Positions 48,267-57,110 of a stretch of 64,000 bases of DNA are shown here, in pieces (position 1 is the first letter of the stretch; each line of letters opens with the position of its first letter). A program made the position numbers and the translations under genes. The notes beneath the pieces are model-generated. The model was not told where the DNA came from. It worked only from the letters and a program-made list of their open reading frames with translations, and ran no database searches. The DNA comes from Duncaniella dubosii (lineage in GTDB: Bacteria; Bacteroidota; Bacteroidia; Bacteroidales; Muribaculaceae). The stretch is from positions 124,001 to 188,000 of the forward strand of contig NZ_CP039396.1 in NCBI RefSeq assembly GCF_004803915.1, read 5' to 3'.

Positions 48267-48907
48267 AACATTTCTGAGATATATGAAGCAGATATACAAT
48301 AGGAATCCTGATTCAATTCATGAGGATTAATGCCAGCTATAATTACGCCGCAAGAAGGAGCATAGGTGCCAATCAGCATGCCAACAATGTTGCCTGTCCT
48401 AAGGCTTAATACTAATGAACCAGATTGCCCTGGACGTGTCTGCATGTTTAGTGTCGCATACTTAGACTTAACACCGGAGGTCTCTAAAAGCATTTTAGCT
48501 CCAATTTCAGCTTCTCGATATGTAAGCACTCTCCTACCCATTACGCAATGGGGAAAGCCAAACATTCCTATTTTTTCACCGACTCTTACGTTGTCGAGAC
48601 TGTCCAATTTGGGCAATATACCATCAAATTCCAAGCCCACACCTTGTAGTATACATATATCTGTTACCGGATTTATGTCTTCCACAATGGCTTGAATCGG
48701 TCGACAGCGATTGTCTGCAACATCTTGATAAGCATTCATATCTGAAATATGTGGCATAAGAATGCACAGCCCTTCAGTAATATTACCAACAACATGTCTT
48801 GCTGTAGCTATTTTACCATTGTTAGTAACAAGGAATCCCGTTCCTAACATATCTATTCCATTTGGGGTTATATGCCCAACGATAAGAGTATTCTGAGTGA
48901 AGTTCAT
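48263..48907 (-). CDS. Trypsin-like serine protease
   Basis: The 214-aa product shows the trypsin/HtrA-type triad: H38 in TARHVV, D83 in PVTDICIL and S162 in RPGQSGSLV. GTGFLVTNNGKIATARHV is the typical beta-strand lead to the histidine. There is no signal peptide, membrane helix or PDZ domain, so it is a cytoplasmic single-domain protease, unlike DegP. Such proteases recur in bacterial conflict loci next to effector genes. It is the first gene of the four-gene operon (protease, two-TM protein, methyltransferase, endonuclease). Confidence 0.85.
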   Translation of the reverse strand: MNFTQNTLIVGHITPNGIDMLGTGFLVTNNGKIATARHVVGNITEGLCILMPHISDMNAYQDVADNRCRPIQAIVEDINPVTDICILQGVGLEFDGILPKLDSLDNVRVGEKIGMFGFPHCVMGRRVLTYREAEIGAKMLLETSGVKSKYATLNMQTRPGQSGSLVLSLRTGNIVGMLIGTYAPSCGVIIAGINPHELNQDSYCISASYISEML

Positions 48908-48927
48908 TACAATCTTTAATATATTGC

Positions 48928-48935
48928 AAAGTTAA
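48928..48935 (-). promoter_or_regulatory. -7 box of the four-gene defence operon
   Basis: TAACTTTG (TAnnTTTG type) on the minus strand, 20 bp before the protease ATG. No clear -33 TTTG. No comparable box was seen before the downstream three genes. Confidence 0.5.
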
Positions 48936-48963
48936 GAAAATTTTCTGAGATCTTAACCATTAG

Positions 48964-49003
48964 ATGTGGTGACCCAGTGAAATTTTGACGAAGGTCACCA
49001 CAT
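48964..49003. repeat. Inverted repeat near the right edge of the inserted segment
   Basis: ATGTGGTGACC (48964-48974) is a perfect 11-bp inverse of GGTCACCACAT (48993-49003), with an 18-nt loop. GTGGTGAC recurs once more at 49231-49238. It could be a terminator or a recombinase/protein-binding site of the inserted DNA. Confidence 0.5.
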
Positions 49004-49154
49004 TTGACTCGGTCGAGCCTCGTCGAGCTAAAGGTTTTATCGCTGTGATATGATTAAAGTCTGTTAAAATTTGGAATTGCGAGGCGGTGGTGTGGGGTTG
49101 AATGAAGTTGAATGGATTTGGATGAATTTGAAATATATGCTGAATATCAGCGTA

Positions 49155-51068
49155 TTAAGTCGTCACAAAAAAAGATATACGCCTGTGCTGACACGCATAA
49201 CAAACAATGTTATAGTGCGTTAGCGTGGGCGTGGTGACTTTTGTGGTGCCCAGCAGAACTTGAGCAGGATTGGTTGCGGTTGTCGTAGTCGTGTCGGCAG
49301 GAAGCGCCTGAGGTTGATATTCGGGTGTCCCGTCAAGAATAAAGGCAGGGACTCCGGGCACCTGTCTGACAGGACTGACAGTAACATCAACCGACTTTTT
49401 GTTTGACTTCGGCTCAGGCTTTTCGAAAAGCATCTCGAAGGGGTATTCTATCGAAGGACAGCCGACTTCAGTGATACGCACGACAAAAGCAAGTTTCTCG
49501 CGGTCGATGCCACCGATACGGAAGCCGTAATGGTTCTCGGTAATCTTGTTGAGCGGGATAGCATTAGCCTCGTTGGTGATAAGCTCGACGGTCTTGAAAT
49601 AGTTGGTCTCGTCGTTGCGGGCCACATCTGTCTTCACAAGATCAAATTCAACGCTGATTGTGTCGTTTGGCGCAAGTGTGAATCTGTTGTTCGACAGAGC
49701 TACTTCATAATACTTCACATACCACTGTGGAATCTGCACCTTATAGTCTATCGATGTAAAGCCGTTATATTTCAGCGCATACGTATATTCCTGAGTCGAA
49801 AGAGTGTCGGTCAGATGTGGAGGTATCGACAGCCGGCAATCATAGGTCAGGGTGTTGCGCTCGATGTTGTCATTTTCGTGACGGCTCTCAATCTGAATCT
49901 CACAATCGTCTGATTTGGAAACAATAGTGGCGTTGTTACACTTGATATAGGATGGCATCGAGGCAGCAAGCTTGGCCGTATAATAACGATGATTGAATCC
50001 GATATGCTCGTTGTTGTTGAGACGGAGTTTGATCTGGTTGTCGGTATCGAGATGGATGATACCCCATTTGTCCTGAGGTTTTACCGCAGCAAACTGGCCT
50101 CCGAGAGGAATCACCTCGGCAAACTGCTGTGGGAGCACAACTTCACCTTTATATTTCACCCCGACCGAACCGTTTTCGCCGAAAGCGGAAAGGTCGTTCG
50201 GTTTATCGACTGTCTCTACTTTAGGTGCATTATAGACAAAGAGGTTGACACCTGCATTCTCTATTTTGTCGAGCTGCACCTGTTTGTTAAAGTAGAAATA
50301 GCCTGTTTTCGACCGAAGCAGATAGCCGCCTTCAACCGGATCAAGAGTGCTGTTCTTTTCAAACTGCACTATCGTCTTTTTGCTTGCGAGACTATCGGAG
50401 GCTACAGGGATAGAAGTCAGTGAATCAGTAAGGATGTAGGCTTTACGTTTGTAGACATACATGGCTCTCCCGTCGCGGAACGACGATATAAACGCCAAGT
50501 CATCCTTTTTCAATTCATCCTTCTTGTCATACTCCCTTATATGTACAAGGGTCTGGTTTCTGTTGATATAGGCATTATAGGTGTCTTCGGGTTTCTTTTC
50601 GACATCCTCATAGCATACCACTGCCGCATAACCGCCGGAATATGGCCTGAGACCTGCAAACGGGCCTGCGACTGAATTTCCGTCGGCGTCAAGGAAATAG
50701 TAGTGAGTACCCTTTTTCACGGTCAGGAATCCTTCGGAGAAAAATTCCATGTCAGGCACGAGAATATAGTTGGGATCAACCTCTACTTTTTTCCCTTCGG
50801 GATTTACAAAACCGACGAATTTAGATTCATTGAAAAGCAACGCCTGCCCGGAGTTAAAAGCGCCGATGCTGTCGTAGGCAACAGGAAGTAACTGAGCCCC
50901 TTCGCTGTCAAGCAGACCATGTTTGCCATTCTGGCTCACTTCCACCAGTCCGTTGTCACGCAGACGGATGGAGTCATACTCGGGCATAACCTTCCAGTTT
51001 GCAATCTGAGCACTCGACGTCACTGCCGTCGTCAGGAACAGAGCGGTTAGGATGTCGAATTTTTTCAT
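49155..51068 (-). CDS. Secreted WG-repeat protein with replaced C-terminus
   Basis: The 637-aa product has a signal peptide (cut near SSAQ) and WG-type repeats in the N-terminal half, e.g. NGKHGLLDSEGAQLLPVAYD, VGFVNPEGK and DKWGIIHLDTDN. A beta-rich region follows. The last about 28 residues (VLLGTTKVTTPTLTHYNIVC...) come from the inserted segment and replace a proline/alanine-rich tail whose original coding sequence is at 44852-45113. Function is unknown; WG-repeat proteins are common surface proteins in Bacteroidales. Confidence 0.85.
   Translation of the reverse strand: MKKFDILTALFLTTAVTSSAQIANWKVMPEYDSIRLRDNGLVEVSQNGKHGLLDSEGAQLLPVAYDSIGAFNSGQALLFNESKFVGFVNPEGKKVEVDPNYILVPDMEFFSEGFLTVKKGTHYYFLDADGNSVAGPFAGLRPYSGGYAAVVCYEDVEKKPEDTYNAYINRNQTLVHIREYDKKDELKKDDLAFISSFRDGRAMYVYKRKAYILTDSLTSIPVASDSLASKKTIVQFEKNSTLDPVEGGYLLRSKTGYFYFNKQVQLDKIENAGVNLFVYNAPKVETVDKPNDLSAFGENGSVGVKYKGEVVLPQQFAEVIPLGGQFAAVKPQDKWGIIHLDTDNQIKLRLNNNEHIGFNHRYYTAKLAASMPSYIKCNNATIVSKSDDCEIQIESRHENDNIERNTLTYDCRLSIPPHLTDTLSTQEYTYALKYNGFTSIDYKVQIPQWYVKYYEVALSNNRFTLAPNDTISVEFDLVKTDVARNDETNYFKTVELITNEANAIPLNKITENHYGFRIGGIDREKLAFVVRITEVGCPSIEYPFEMLFEKPEPKSNKKSVDVTVSPVRQVPGVPAFILDGTPEYQPQALPADTTTTTATNPAQVLLGTTKVTTPTLTHYNIVCYACQHRRISFFVTT
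49270..49425. repeat. 156-bp direct repeat, right copy
   Basis: Identical to 44958-45113 and in the same orientation; it forms part of the live WG-repeat gene. Confidence 0.9.
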
Positions 51069-51168
51069 TTTTATAACTTTATGTGTAAATTTTGTTTTTC
51101 GTTGAACGCGTGAGCCCTCTTTAATGTGAGAACTAAAGGTCTATACATATTATAATGTTCGTAGTCAA

Positions 51169-51993
51169 CTATTTGTTTTCAGGGTAGTCAAATTTCTTGC
51201 GATAGAACATAAAGTCACGTCCGAGGTATTTTTCGCGGACAGTAGGATTTTCGGCAAGCTCCTCTGATGTGCCTTGGAAAAGAATCTTGCCTTCAAACAG
51301 CAGATAAGCGCGGTCGGTGATTCGAAGCGTCTCCTGCGCATTGTGGTCAGTGATAAGGATGCCGATGTTTTTCTCCTTGAGATGATAGACCACAGACTGG
51401 ATATCCTCGACTGCAATGGGGTCGACACCGGCAAAAGGTTCGTCGAGCATTATGAACTTAGGGTCTATGGCCAGACAGCGGGCAATCTCCGTGCGTCGGC
51501 GCTCGCCACCCGACAACTGGTCGCCGAGATTGTGGCGCACTTTTTCAAGGCTGAACTCCGCGATAAGGCTTTCAAGCTTGTCGCGCTGATATTCTGCCGA
51601 GGTATTGGTCATCTGAAGGACTGCCTTGATATTGTTCTCGACAGAGAGTTTACGGAATACGCTCGGCTCTTGGGCAAGATAGCCGATGCCATTCTGGGCA
51701 CGCTTATAGACGGGGTATTTCGTGATGTTTAGGTCATTGAGGAATATCTGTCCTTCGTTAGGGGTGATAAGCCCCACGGTCATATAGAAAGTCGTGGTCT
51801 TCCCGGCGCCGTTAGGGCCGAGGAGACCGACGATTTCACCTTGTGTAACGTTAATCGATACGTGGTTGGCCACGGTTCGCTTGCCGTACTTCTTGACAAG
51901 ATTGTCGGTGCGGAGCACCATTTTGTCAGGAGTGCCGACAGGATAATCGCGCACAGGCTCCGAGTGGGCTGTTTCTTGTTGCTTTTCTTCCAT
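51169..51993 (-). CDS. lptB: LPS export ABC transporter ATP-binding protein LptB
   Basis: The 274-aa ATPase powers lipopolysaccharide transport to the outer membrane with LptFG. Walker A is [10 protein letters not shown], the signature [16 protein letters not shown] and Walker [14 protein letters not shown], followed by the H-loop [22 protein letters not shown] is typical of LptB. The N-terminal about 25 residues are an extension beyond the usual start. udk lies 52 bp upstream on the same strand, so the two may form an operon. Confidence 0.93.
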   Translation of the reverse strand: MEEKQQETAHSEPVRDYPVGTPDKMVLRTDNLVKKYGKRTVANHVSINVTQGEIVGLLGPNGAGKTTTFYMTVGLITPNEGQIFLNDLNITKYPVYKRAQNGIGYLAQEPSVFRKLSVENNIKAVLQMTNTSAEYQRDKLESLIAEFSLEKVRHNLGDQLSGGERRRTEIARCLAIDPKFIMLDEPFAGVDPIAVEDIQSVVYHLKEKNIGILITDHNAQETLRITDRAYLLFEGKILFQGTSEELAENPTVREKYLGRDFMFYRKKFDYPENK

Positions 51994-52045
51994 AAATGGG
52001 ACTTGGCTTAGAGACTGTGGATGTTTTTAAAGACTGTTAAACATT

Positions 52046-52663
52046 TTATTGTACCCGGCGCAGACGCGACTCTATATAGTCGGTCAGCAGCTGTATGGCA
52101 ACAACATTGCTTCCACCTTGAGGCACAATCAGATCCGCATAGCGTTTGGACGGCTCGATATACATTTCGTGCATCGGCTTCAGAACATCCTGATAGCGGT
52201 TGAGAACCATTATCGGCGTGCGGCCACGCTCCACACAGTCTCTTGCAATGACACGGATGAGACGCTCGTCGGCATCGGCATCGACAAACACCTTCACGTC
52301 CATCATCTCACGCAAAACGGGGTCGGTCAACACAAGAATGCCTTCGACAATCACCACCTCGCGCGGAGCTACAGTCACCGTTTCCTCCTGACGGGTACAA
52401 GTCAGATAGGAATAAGTCGGCATTTCGATGTCGCGTCCCTCCTTAAGCTGACGGATGTGTTCGACCAGCAGACTCCACTCGATGGCCGCCGGTTCGTCAA
52501 AATTTATCTTACTGCGCTCCTCAACGGGGACATGACTGGAATCCTTGTAATAGGAATCCTGCGGTAGCACCGCAACCTCTCCGGCAGGGAGACTGTTGAT
52601 AATCTTGTTGACGACGGTGGTCTTTCCTGAGCCGGTCCCACCGGCTATGCCTATTATTAACAT
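52046..52663 (-). CDS. udk: Uridine kinase
   Basis: The 205-aa P-loop kinase phosphorylates uridine or cytidine in pyrimidine salvage. Walker A is GIAGGTGSGKTTV, followed by QDSYYKDSSHV and NFDEPAAIEW, then VVIVEGILVL and DADERLIRVIARD. All are standard for Udk. Confidence 0.95.
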   Translation of the reverse strand: MLIIGIAGGTGSGKTTVVNKIINSLPAGEVAVLPQDSYYKDSSHVPVEERSKINFDEPAAIEWSLLVEHIRQLKEGRDIEMPTYSYLTCTRQEETVTVAPREVVIVEGILVLTDPVLREMMDVKVFVDADADERLIRVIARDCVERGRTPIMVLNRYQDVLKPMHEMYIEPSKRYADLIVPQGGSNVVAIQLLTDYIESRLRRVQ

Positions 52664-52684
52664 ATATAATTAATCTATTTTCTG

Positions 52685-52716
52685 CAAAGTTAACAGCCTT
52701 AGCGCGATTATCCAAA
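52685..52716 (-). promoter_or_regulatory. Bacteroidota-type promoter for udk-lptB
   Basis: On the minus strand, TTTG (52713-52716) is followed after 20 bp by TAACTTTG (52685-52692), 22 bp before the udk start. Confidence 0.75.
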
Positions 52717-52781
52717 TCGAGCCATGAAAAAATTTGTCATCCGATGGTGTCGATGCACCTGAATTTTATTGTCGGACAGGT

Positions 52782-53996
52782 CTAAAACACGCTCTTGATT
52801 ATAACGCTGTTGGCCCTGTCGACCACTGATGTGTCAAGCGATGCGAGATAAATACGTGTGGTCGATTCGGAAGCATGTCCCATTCCGGCACTTATGACCG
52901 AAATCGGGATGTTTTTAGTCTGGGCTATTGAAGCCCACGAATGGCGGGCGCAATAGAGAGTGATGGCCGACCGGCTTCCGATCATTACTGAAATCTGTTT
53001 CAGACTCCGGTTGATCCTATAAGATACGTTACGGTAGGCCGCATAGGAATCAGAGCCGCCGCTACGGAAGACAGGCAGCAGATATGGACTTGTGGCAGAG
53101 GGATATTTGTCGACTATAGACTGCATCTCATGAGTCCATGCGACACATAGTTTCTGTCCGGTTTTACGGCGGCGATAAGCCACATAACCGTCACGAAGAT
53201 CGGACTTGCGAAGATAGGCCATGTCGATCAGACTCATACCGCGCATATAGAAACTCAGCATGAAAATATCGCGTGCATATTCAAGATGTGGCGTTGATGC
53301 GAGCGACAGACGGCTGATACGACGTATGTCGACCAGAGGAAGGGCACGTTTGCGTGTGTGGTCAACCCCGGTATAGACCTTTCGGAACGGTGATTTCTGC
53401 TCTATTCCACCACGCTCGACCGCACGGTTGTAGACGGCGCGGAGTATACGCATATAAAATGATGTGGTGTTGGGTGTCAGCCCCCGGTCACGCAGATAAT
53501 CCTCATAACCAATCACCACTTCCTGCGTAAGCGCGTCGAGCATAATGTCACGCCCTCCGCGAAAGCGGCTGAAACTCCTGAGCGCGGCCACATAAGTCTC
53601 CGCCGTCCGCATGCGACGGCGATGTCGCAGCAAAGATATCTGGGAGGTCATGAACGAAAACAGCGAGTAGTCAAGCATGAAAATCCTGTAAGCGTCAAAT
53701 ATCTCATCGACCGTATAGTCAGGCGACGACGCTTCAAGAACGGTGATAATTCTTTTAATCCGTGACAGATCAAGCATAATTGTCTCCCGGCAGGCGGCAA
53801 CCGTCGCAAAACGTGAAGGGTCGTCGGGAATCACCGGGCGTTCACGCCGTCTGTCCCATTCGTCAGGGAGCAGACCATATCCTGTATTTATTGTCCTTGT
53901 ACGAGACTTATGTGTTATCTGGATTGAAATACGGCCTTCAGCCTGATTGTCTGATGCGCCTTTAGATTGCTGATATCTGAGTCTTATTGAAGCCAT
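52782..53996 (-). CDS. Tyrosine recombinase/integrase (Bacteroidota type)
   Basis: The 404-aa protein has an arm-binding N-terminal domain (RLRYQQSKGASDNQAEGRIS), a SAM-like core-binding domain (about 95-200) and a catalytic domain. Catalytic residues are visible: R in FYMRGMSLIDMAYL, K in RRRKTGQ, H-x-x-R-like YCARHSWAS, the second H in GMGHASESTTR, and the tyrosine in RIYLASLD. Such recombinases integrate elements or invert DNA. No att-like inverted repeat pair was found nearby, so its target is unknown. Confidence 0.9.
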   Translation of the reverse strand: MASIRLRYQQSKGASDNQAEGRISIQITHKSRTRTINTGYGLLPDEWDRRRERPVIPDDPSRFATVAACRETIMLDLSRIKRIITVLEASSPDYTVDEIFDAYRIFMLDYSLFSFMTSQISLLRHRRRMRTAETYVAALRSFSRFRGGRDIMLDALTQEVVIGYEDYLRDRGLTPNTTSFYMRILRAVYNRAVERGGIEQKSPFRKVYTGVDHTRKRALPLVDIRRISRLSLASTPHLEYARDIFMLSFYMRGMSLIDMAYLRKSDLRDGYVAYRRRKTGQKLCVAWTHEMQSIVDKYPSATSPYLLPVFRSGGSDSYAAYRNVSYRINRSLKQISVMIGSRSAITLYCARHSWASIAQTKNIPISVISAGMGHASESTTRIYLASLDTSVVDRANSVIIKSVF

Positions 53997-54092
53997 GATT
54001 TCTATAGATTTTTTTGCCCCAAGTTACTAACAACTTCACATTATTAATGCGCATGAATCATGTCAATCCCTATCCCGACTGCATGCCGGGCG

Positions 54093-54124
54093 TTTGTTTA
54101 TCCTGATACAAATCGCTACCTTTG
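54093..54124 (+). promoter_or_regulatory. Bacteroidota-type promoter for the PAP2 gene
   Basis: TTTG (54093-54096), 20 bp, then TACCTTTG (54117-54124). Full consensus match, about 120 bp before the preferred start codon. Confidence 0.7.
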
Positions 54125-54246
54125 CGAAGGTAAGCAAACTTCATGACAATAATTTTGTCATGACAATTTTACGGAATATGACTTTTTATGAAGCCTATCC
54201 ACCAAATGAAAAAGTCCAATCTTCCTCCATTTTCCACACCGCTCTC

Positions 54247-55197
54247 ATGCTTTACAAACTTACACGACACTCACTCCTGCTGATATTCCTCCTGTCATCA
54301 TCGGTCAGACTCTATGCTTCATCCCCTGCCGACTCAACGGCAACCGAGACGCGTAACGCCTTGGAAATATCCGTTTCGGCGGCATCATCACTTGTCGTCA
54401 ACGCAGCTCTTACAGAACTGGTGAAACGGTCGGTTGACAGGACACGTCCCAACGGTGAGGACAACCATTCCTTTCCTTCGCGCCATACATCGTGGGCATT
54501 CACAGCATCGACAATAGTGTCAAACGAGCTTTACAGCCATTCTCCGTGGTGGGCTGTCGGCGCACAGGCCGCGGCATCGGCCGTGGGCTTCCAACGAGTG
54601 GTAACGCGCCATCACTACGGTTCGGATGTCATTGCCGGAGCAGGACTTGGCATTGTCTCCACGCAATTCTCCTACTGGCTTTGCAACCGGCTGTTAAACC
54701 CAAAAGATAAAATGACATTGCCTTCATCCGATAATGATTTCAGACCATCAATCGCAATGACAAGTGAAGCGGTCTTCAACATCGGTTCTGATATTGCCAC
54801 CGCATTCGGGGTATCGCTCAAAGGCCAGCTGCCACTCACCCAACGCTGGGGACTTGCAATGACACTTCGGGGAATCACAGCGCCGGTCATCGTCAACGAC
54901 ACATATATAAATCCCATCAACGCCTATGGCGCATCAGTGGGTGGTGTCGGCCATTTTCGACTGCCGGTCAAAGCATTGGCAATAGAGACATCGCTTTATG
55001 CCGGCTTCATGCGCCTTCTGCCGACCAAGGGATGGTCACACAACAGCTATGGATTTGAAGGCGACATCGAAACTGCGCTAAACTGGCGTCTGACTCCGTC
55101 ATTCGCCTTTGCAGCGAGGCTCGGTTATCGGGTAATGACCACACCGTCAGCTGTCTCAGCAATAACATTCGGTCTAAGCTCTATCGCAGTATTCTGA
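54247..55197 (+). CDS. PAP2-family phosphatase with C-terminal beta-barrel-like region
   Basis: The 316-aa product starts with a signal peptide (LLLIFLLSSSVRLYASS). The acid-phosphatase motifs are KRSVDRTRP, PSRHT (normally PSGH) and RHHYGSDVIAG, in order. The C-terminal half (from about 175) lacks PAP2 helices and shows alternating hydrophobic strands (LPLTQRWGLAMTLRG ... YAGFMRLLP), like an outer-membrane barrel. Members act on phospholipid or isoprenoid phosphates. Starts at 54094 or 54160 are possible, but only 54247 puts the signal peptide at the N-terminus. Confidence 0.8.
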   Translation: MLYKLTRHSLLLIFLLSSSVRLYASSPADSTATETRNALEISVSAASSLVVNAALTELVKRSVDRTRPNGEDNHSFPSRHTSWAFTASTIVSNELYSHSPWWAVGAQAAASAVGFQRVVTRHHYGSDVIAGAGLGIVSTQFSYWLCNRLLNPKDKMTLPSSDNDFRPSIAMTSEAVFNIGSDIATAFGVSLKGQLPLTQRWGLAMTLRGITAPVIVNDTYINPINAYGASVGGVGHFRLPVKALAIETSLYAGFMRLLPTKGWSHNSYGFEGDIETALNWRLTPSFAFAARLGYRVMTTPSAVSAITFGLSSIAVF

Positions 55198-55220
55198 CCA
55201 AATCTCCTAATATCACAAAT

Positions 55221-55709
55221 ATGGACAAAGTCTTAGTAATCGGATGTCCCGGCGCGGGAAAAAGTACATTTTCCCGTAAGCTGGCACAAAAAACAGGTCT
55301 ACCGCTCCACTATCTTGACATGCTCTGGCACAGACCCGACCGCACGACAGTAGGCCGCGAGGAGTTTGATGAGAATCTCCAAAAGATACTTATAACCGAT
55401 CAGTGGATTATCGACGGCAACTATCTCCGGACCTTAAAAATGCGTCTTGAAGAATGCGACACCGTGTTTTTCTTCGATCTACCGGTCGACGTATGCCTTG
55501 CAGGCGTTGAAGCACGCATGGGCAAACCACGCGAAGACATGCCTTGGACTGAAACAGAATGGGACGAGGAGTTCCGTCAATGGATTCTGGAATTCCCGAA
55601 ATATCAACAGCCTGTGATCGAACTGCTCCTTGAATCTTACAAATCAGACTGCCGCATCATCCGATTCACTTCCAGAAAAGATGCCGATGATTTTATAAAC
55701 ACCTTGTAG
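55221..55709 (+). CDS. P-loop ATPase of the FlaR / adenylate-kinase-like type
   Basis: The 162-aa protein has Walker A GCPGAGKSTFSRKLA at the N-terminus, then LHYLDMLWHRPDR and QWIIDGNYLRTLKMRL. This pattern is found in proteins named DNA topology modulation protein FlaR and related small kinases. True substrate unknown. It starts 23 bp after the PAP2 gene, so may be co-transcribed. Confidence 0.75.
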   Translation: MDKVLVIGCPGAGKSTFSRKLAQKTGLPLHYLDMLWHRPDRTTVGREEFDENLQKILITDQWIIDGNYLRTLKMRLEECDTVFFFDLPVDVCLAGVEARMGKPREDMPWTETEWDEEFRQWILEFPKYQQPVIELLLESYKSDCRIIRFTSRKDADDFINTL

Positions 55710-56035
55710 GATGGCCTCATTTATAAGATTTCCAAGACAGTGTTTCCGTTATAAGTCATACTGACTTCCTTATTTACAAGTATCCTATCTTTTCCCTGAA
55801 AAATACACCTTTCATAATCAACTAATAATCGGATATTTACAGCAGCAGACAGCCTAAAATGCGTATTTATTCAAAAATTTTTTACTTTTTTTGTTACAAT
55901 CCGAAGCATGCTCCGTTAAGATAAGTGAAAGCCACTTAAAACGAGGTTTAAATCCGACATCGACGAGTGGCATTTTTACCAAGCTGAGATATCAGCCTGG
56001 ATTATTTAACAGTTTAAATTCATCAGCAAAGACAA
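55710..56035. other. AT-rich intergenic stretch before the sigma-factor gene
   Basis: No ORF with protein-like content. A small inverted repeat (AAGTG-AAAGC-CACTT, about 55927-55941) lies within it, and a T-rich stretch is at 55870-55890. It presumably holds the sigma-operon promoter, which may be recognised by the ECF factor itself because no TAnnTTTG box is evident. Confidence 0.45.
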
Positions 56036-56542
56036 GTGCCTACAGATATTCTGACATCAACCTTCATGGCGTTCCGGGCAAAACTCCGCAGTATGGCTGC
56101 GGGTATTGCAGGCTCAGAGGAAGCTGACGACATCATTCATGATGCGTTCTGCCGTCTGTGGTCACGACATCCAATCATTGAAGATGAAACAGAAGCACTC
56201 AAACTAAGCTATACGGCTGTCCGCAACTCTGCTATCGACTCCTACCGACGCTCGACAAGCCGGCCGACAGTCTCAATCGAAGATTCATGCCATATAATCG
56301 AGCAGGAAGATGAAACGGAAACAACAAAGGAAAGACAACAGACATACGAAGCCGTTGTCAGTCTCAGCCGACGGGTTCTCAACAAACGGCAATTCGAGGT
56401 GTTCGAGCTCCACGACATCAAAGGACTCGGATATGAAGAAGTGGCTGAAACACTCGGCATGACACAGGAAAATGTTCGTGTGACCCTCAGCAGGGCACGC
56501 AAATCAATCAGAGAAATCTACCGTAAAACCCAGACAGTATGA
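56036..56542 (+). CDS. ECF-family RNA polymerase sigma factor
   Basis: The 168-aa product has sigma region 2 (EEADDIIHDAFCRLWSRHP) and region 4 (LNKRQFEVFELHDIKGLGYE then EVAETLGMTQENVRVTLSRA). It starts at GTG 56036 (MPTDILTST); ATG 56066 (MAFRAKL) is the alternative. It overlaps the next gene by 4 nt (ATGA), and a single-helix membrane protein follows, a layout typical of a sigma/anti-sigma pair. It controls an unknown regulon that may include this cluster. Confidence 0.9.
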   Translation: MPTDILTSTFMAFRAKLRSMAAGIAGSEEADDIIHDAFCRLWSRHPIIEDETEALKLSYTAVRNSAIDSYRRSTSRPTVSIEDSCHIIEQEDETETTKERQQTYEAVVSLSRRVLNKRQFEVFELHDIKGLGYEEVAETLGMTQENVRVTLSRARKSIREIYRKTQTV

Positions 56543-57063
56543 AACAGCATGAAATAACTCTCCCGGAGCTACTCGAACTCATCGAACGCTTCTATGACTG
56601 CTCGCTTTCAGACGAGGAGGAGAGACAATTGCGCCTCACCATATCGTCGACCACCTACTCTCATCCGTCAATTGACGAGGCTAAAGCATTGATGGGATTC
56701 CGCCGGCCGGATGCGTCCACCCGGACAACCGCAATACCTACCCGACAGACCGACCGCCACAGCAACCGCCCGAACATCCGCATCACTCTCAGCATAGCGG
56801 CGGCACTGGCTCTACTGCTCACACTCGGCATCAACATTGCCGACCGACCTATTCCAAATTCCGGCAGCGATGGAAAATGTATCGCATACGCCAACGGAAA
56901 ATGTATCACCGACGAAAGCGATGTCATCAGGCTACTCACCGAAGACCTGCGCGAATTTGACGATGCCGTCGATGACTCCGACCGCTCATTTGCCGACGAA
57001 CTCGGCGACATAGCCCCTATCATCGAGACATACGAGTCACCAATCGATTTTTCCGACATCTGA
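56539..57063 (+). CDS. Putative anti-sigma factor, one membrane helix
   Basis: The 174-aa product has a soluble N-terminal part (ELLELIERFYDCSLSDEEER), one hydrophobic helix (about 81-102, ITLSIAAALALLLTLGINIA) and an acidic periplasmic tail rich in Asp. It overlaps the sigma gene by 4 nt, so they are translationally coupled. It lacks a recognisable zinc-binding HxxxCxxC motif, so its call as anti-sigma rests on position and topology. Confidence 0.65.
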   Translation: MKQHEITLPELLELIERFYDCSLSDEEERQLRLTISSTTYSHPSIDEAKALMGFRRPDASTRTTAIPTRQTDRHSNRPNIRITLSIAAALALLLTLGINIADRPIPNSGSDGKCIAYANGKCITDESDVIRLLTEDLREFDDAVDDSDRSFADELGDIAPIIETYESPIDFSDI

Positions 57064-57110
57064 GTCAGCGATCATCATTTTAACGTACACAATAAAATTC
57101 ACTTTTCAAT

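Larger units (their letters stand above)
45114..49245. mobile_element. Inserted segment (defence island) in the WG-repeat gene
   Basis: About 4.1 kb between two copies of the WG-repeat gene's 3' end. The part from about 45950 to 49150 is visibly richer in A/T than the flanks, and the segment contains genes unrelated to the surroundings. It has no integrase or transposase of its own. A lone tyrosine recombinase lies about 3.5 kb away at 52782-53996, but no link can be shown. The type of mobile element is unknown; terminal repeats other than the direct repeat were not found. Confidence 0.65.

Noticed and set aside
52700..54130. Invertible promoter controlled by the tyrosine recombinase
   Set aside because: No pair of inverted repeats flanks a promoter near the gene.
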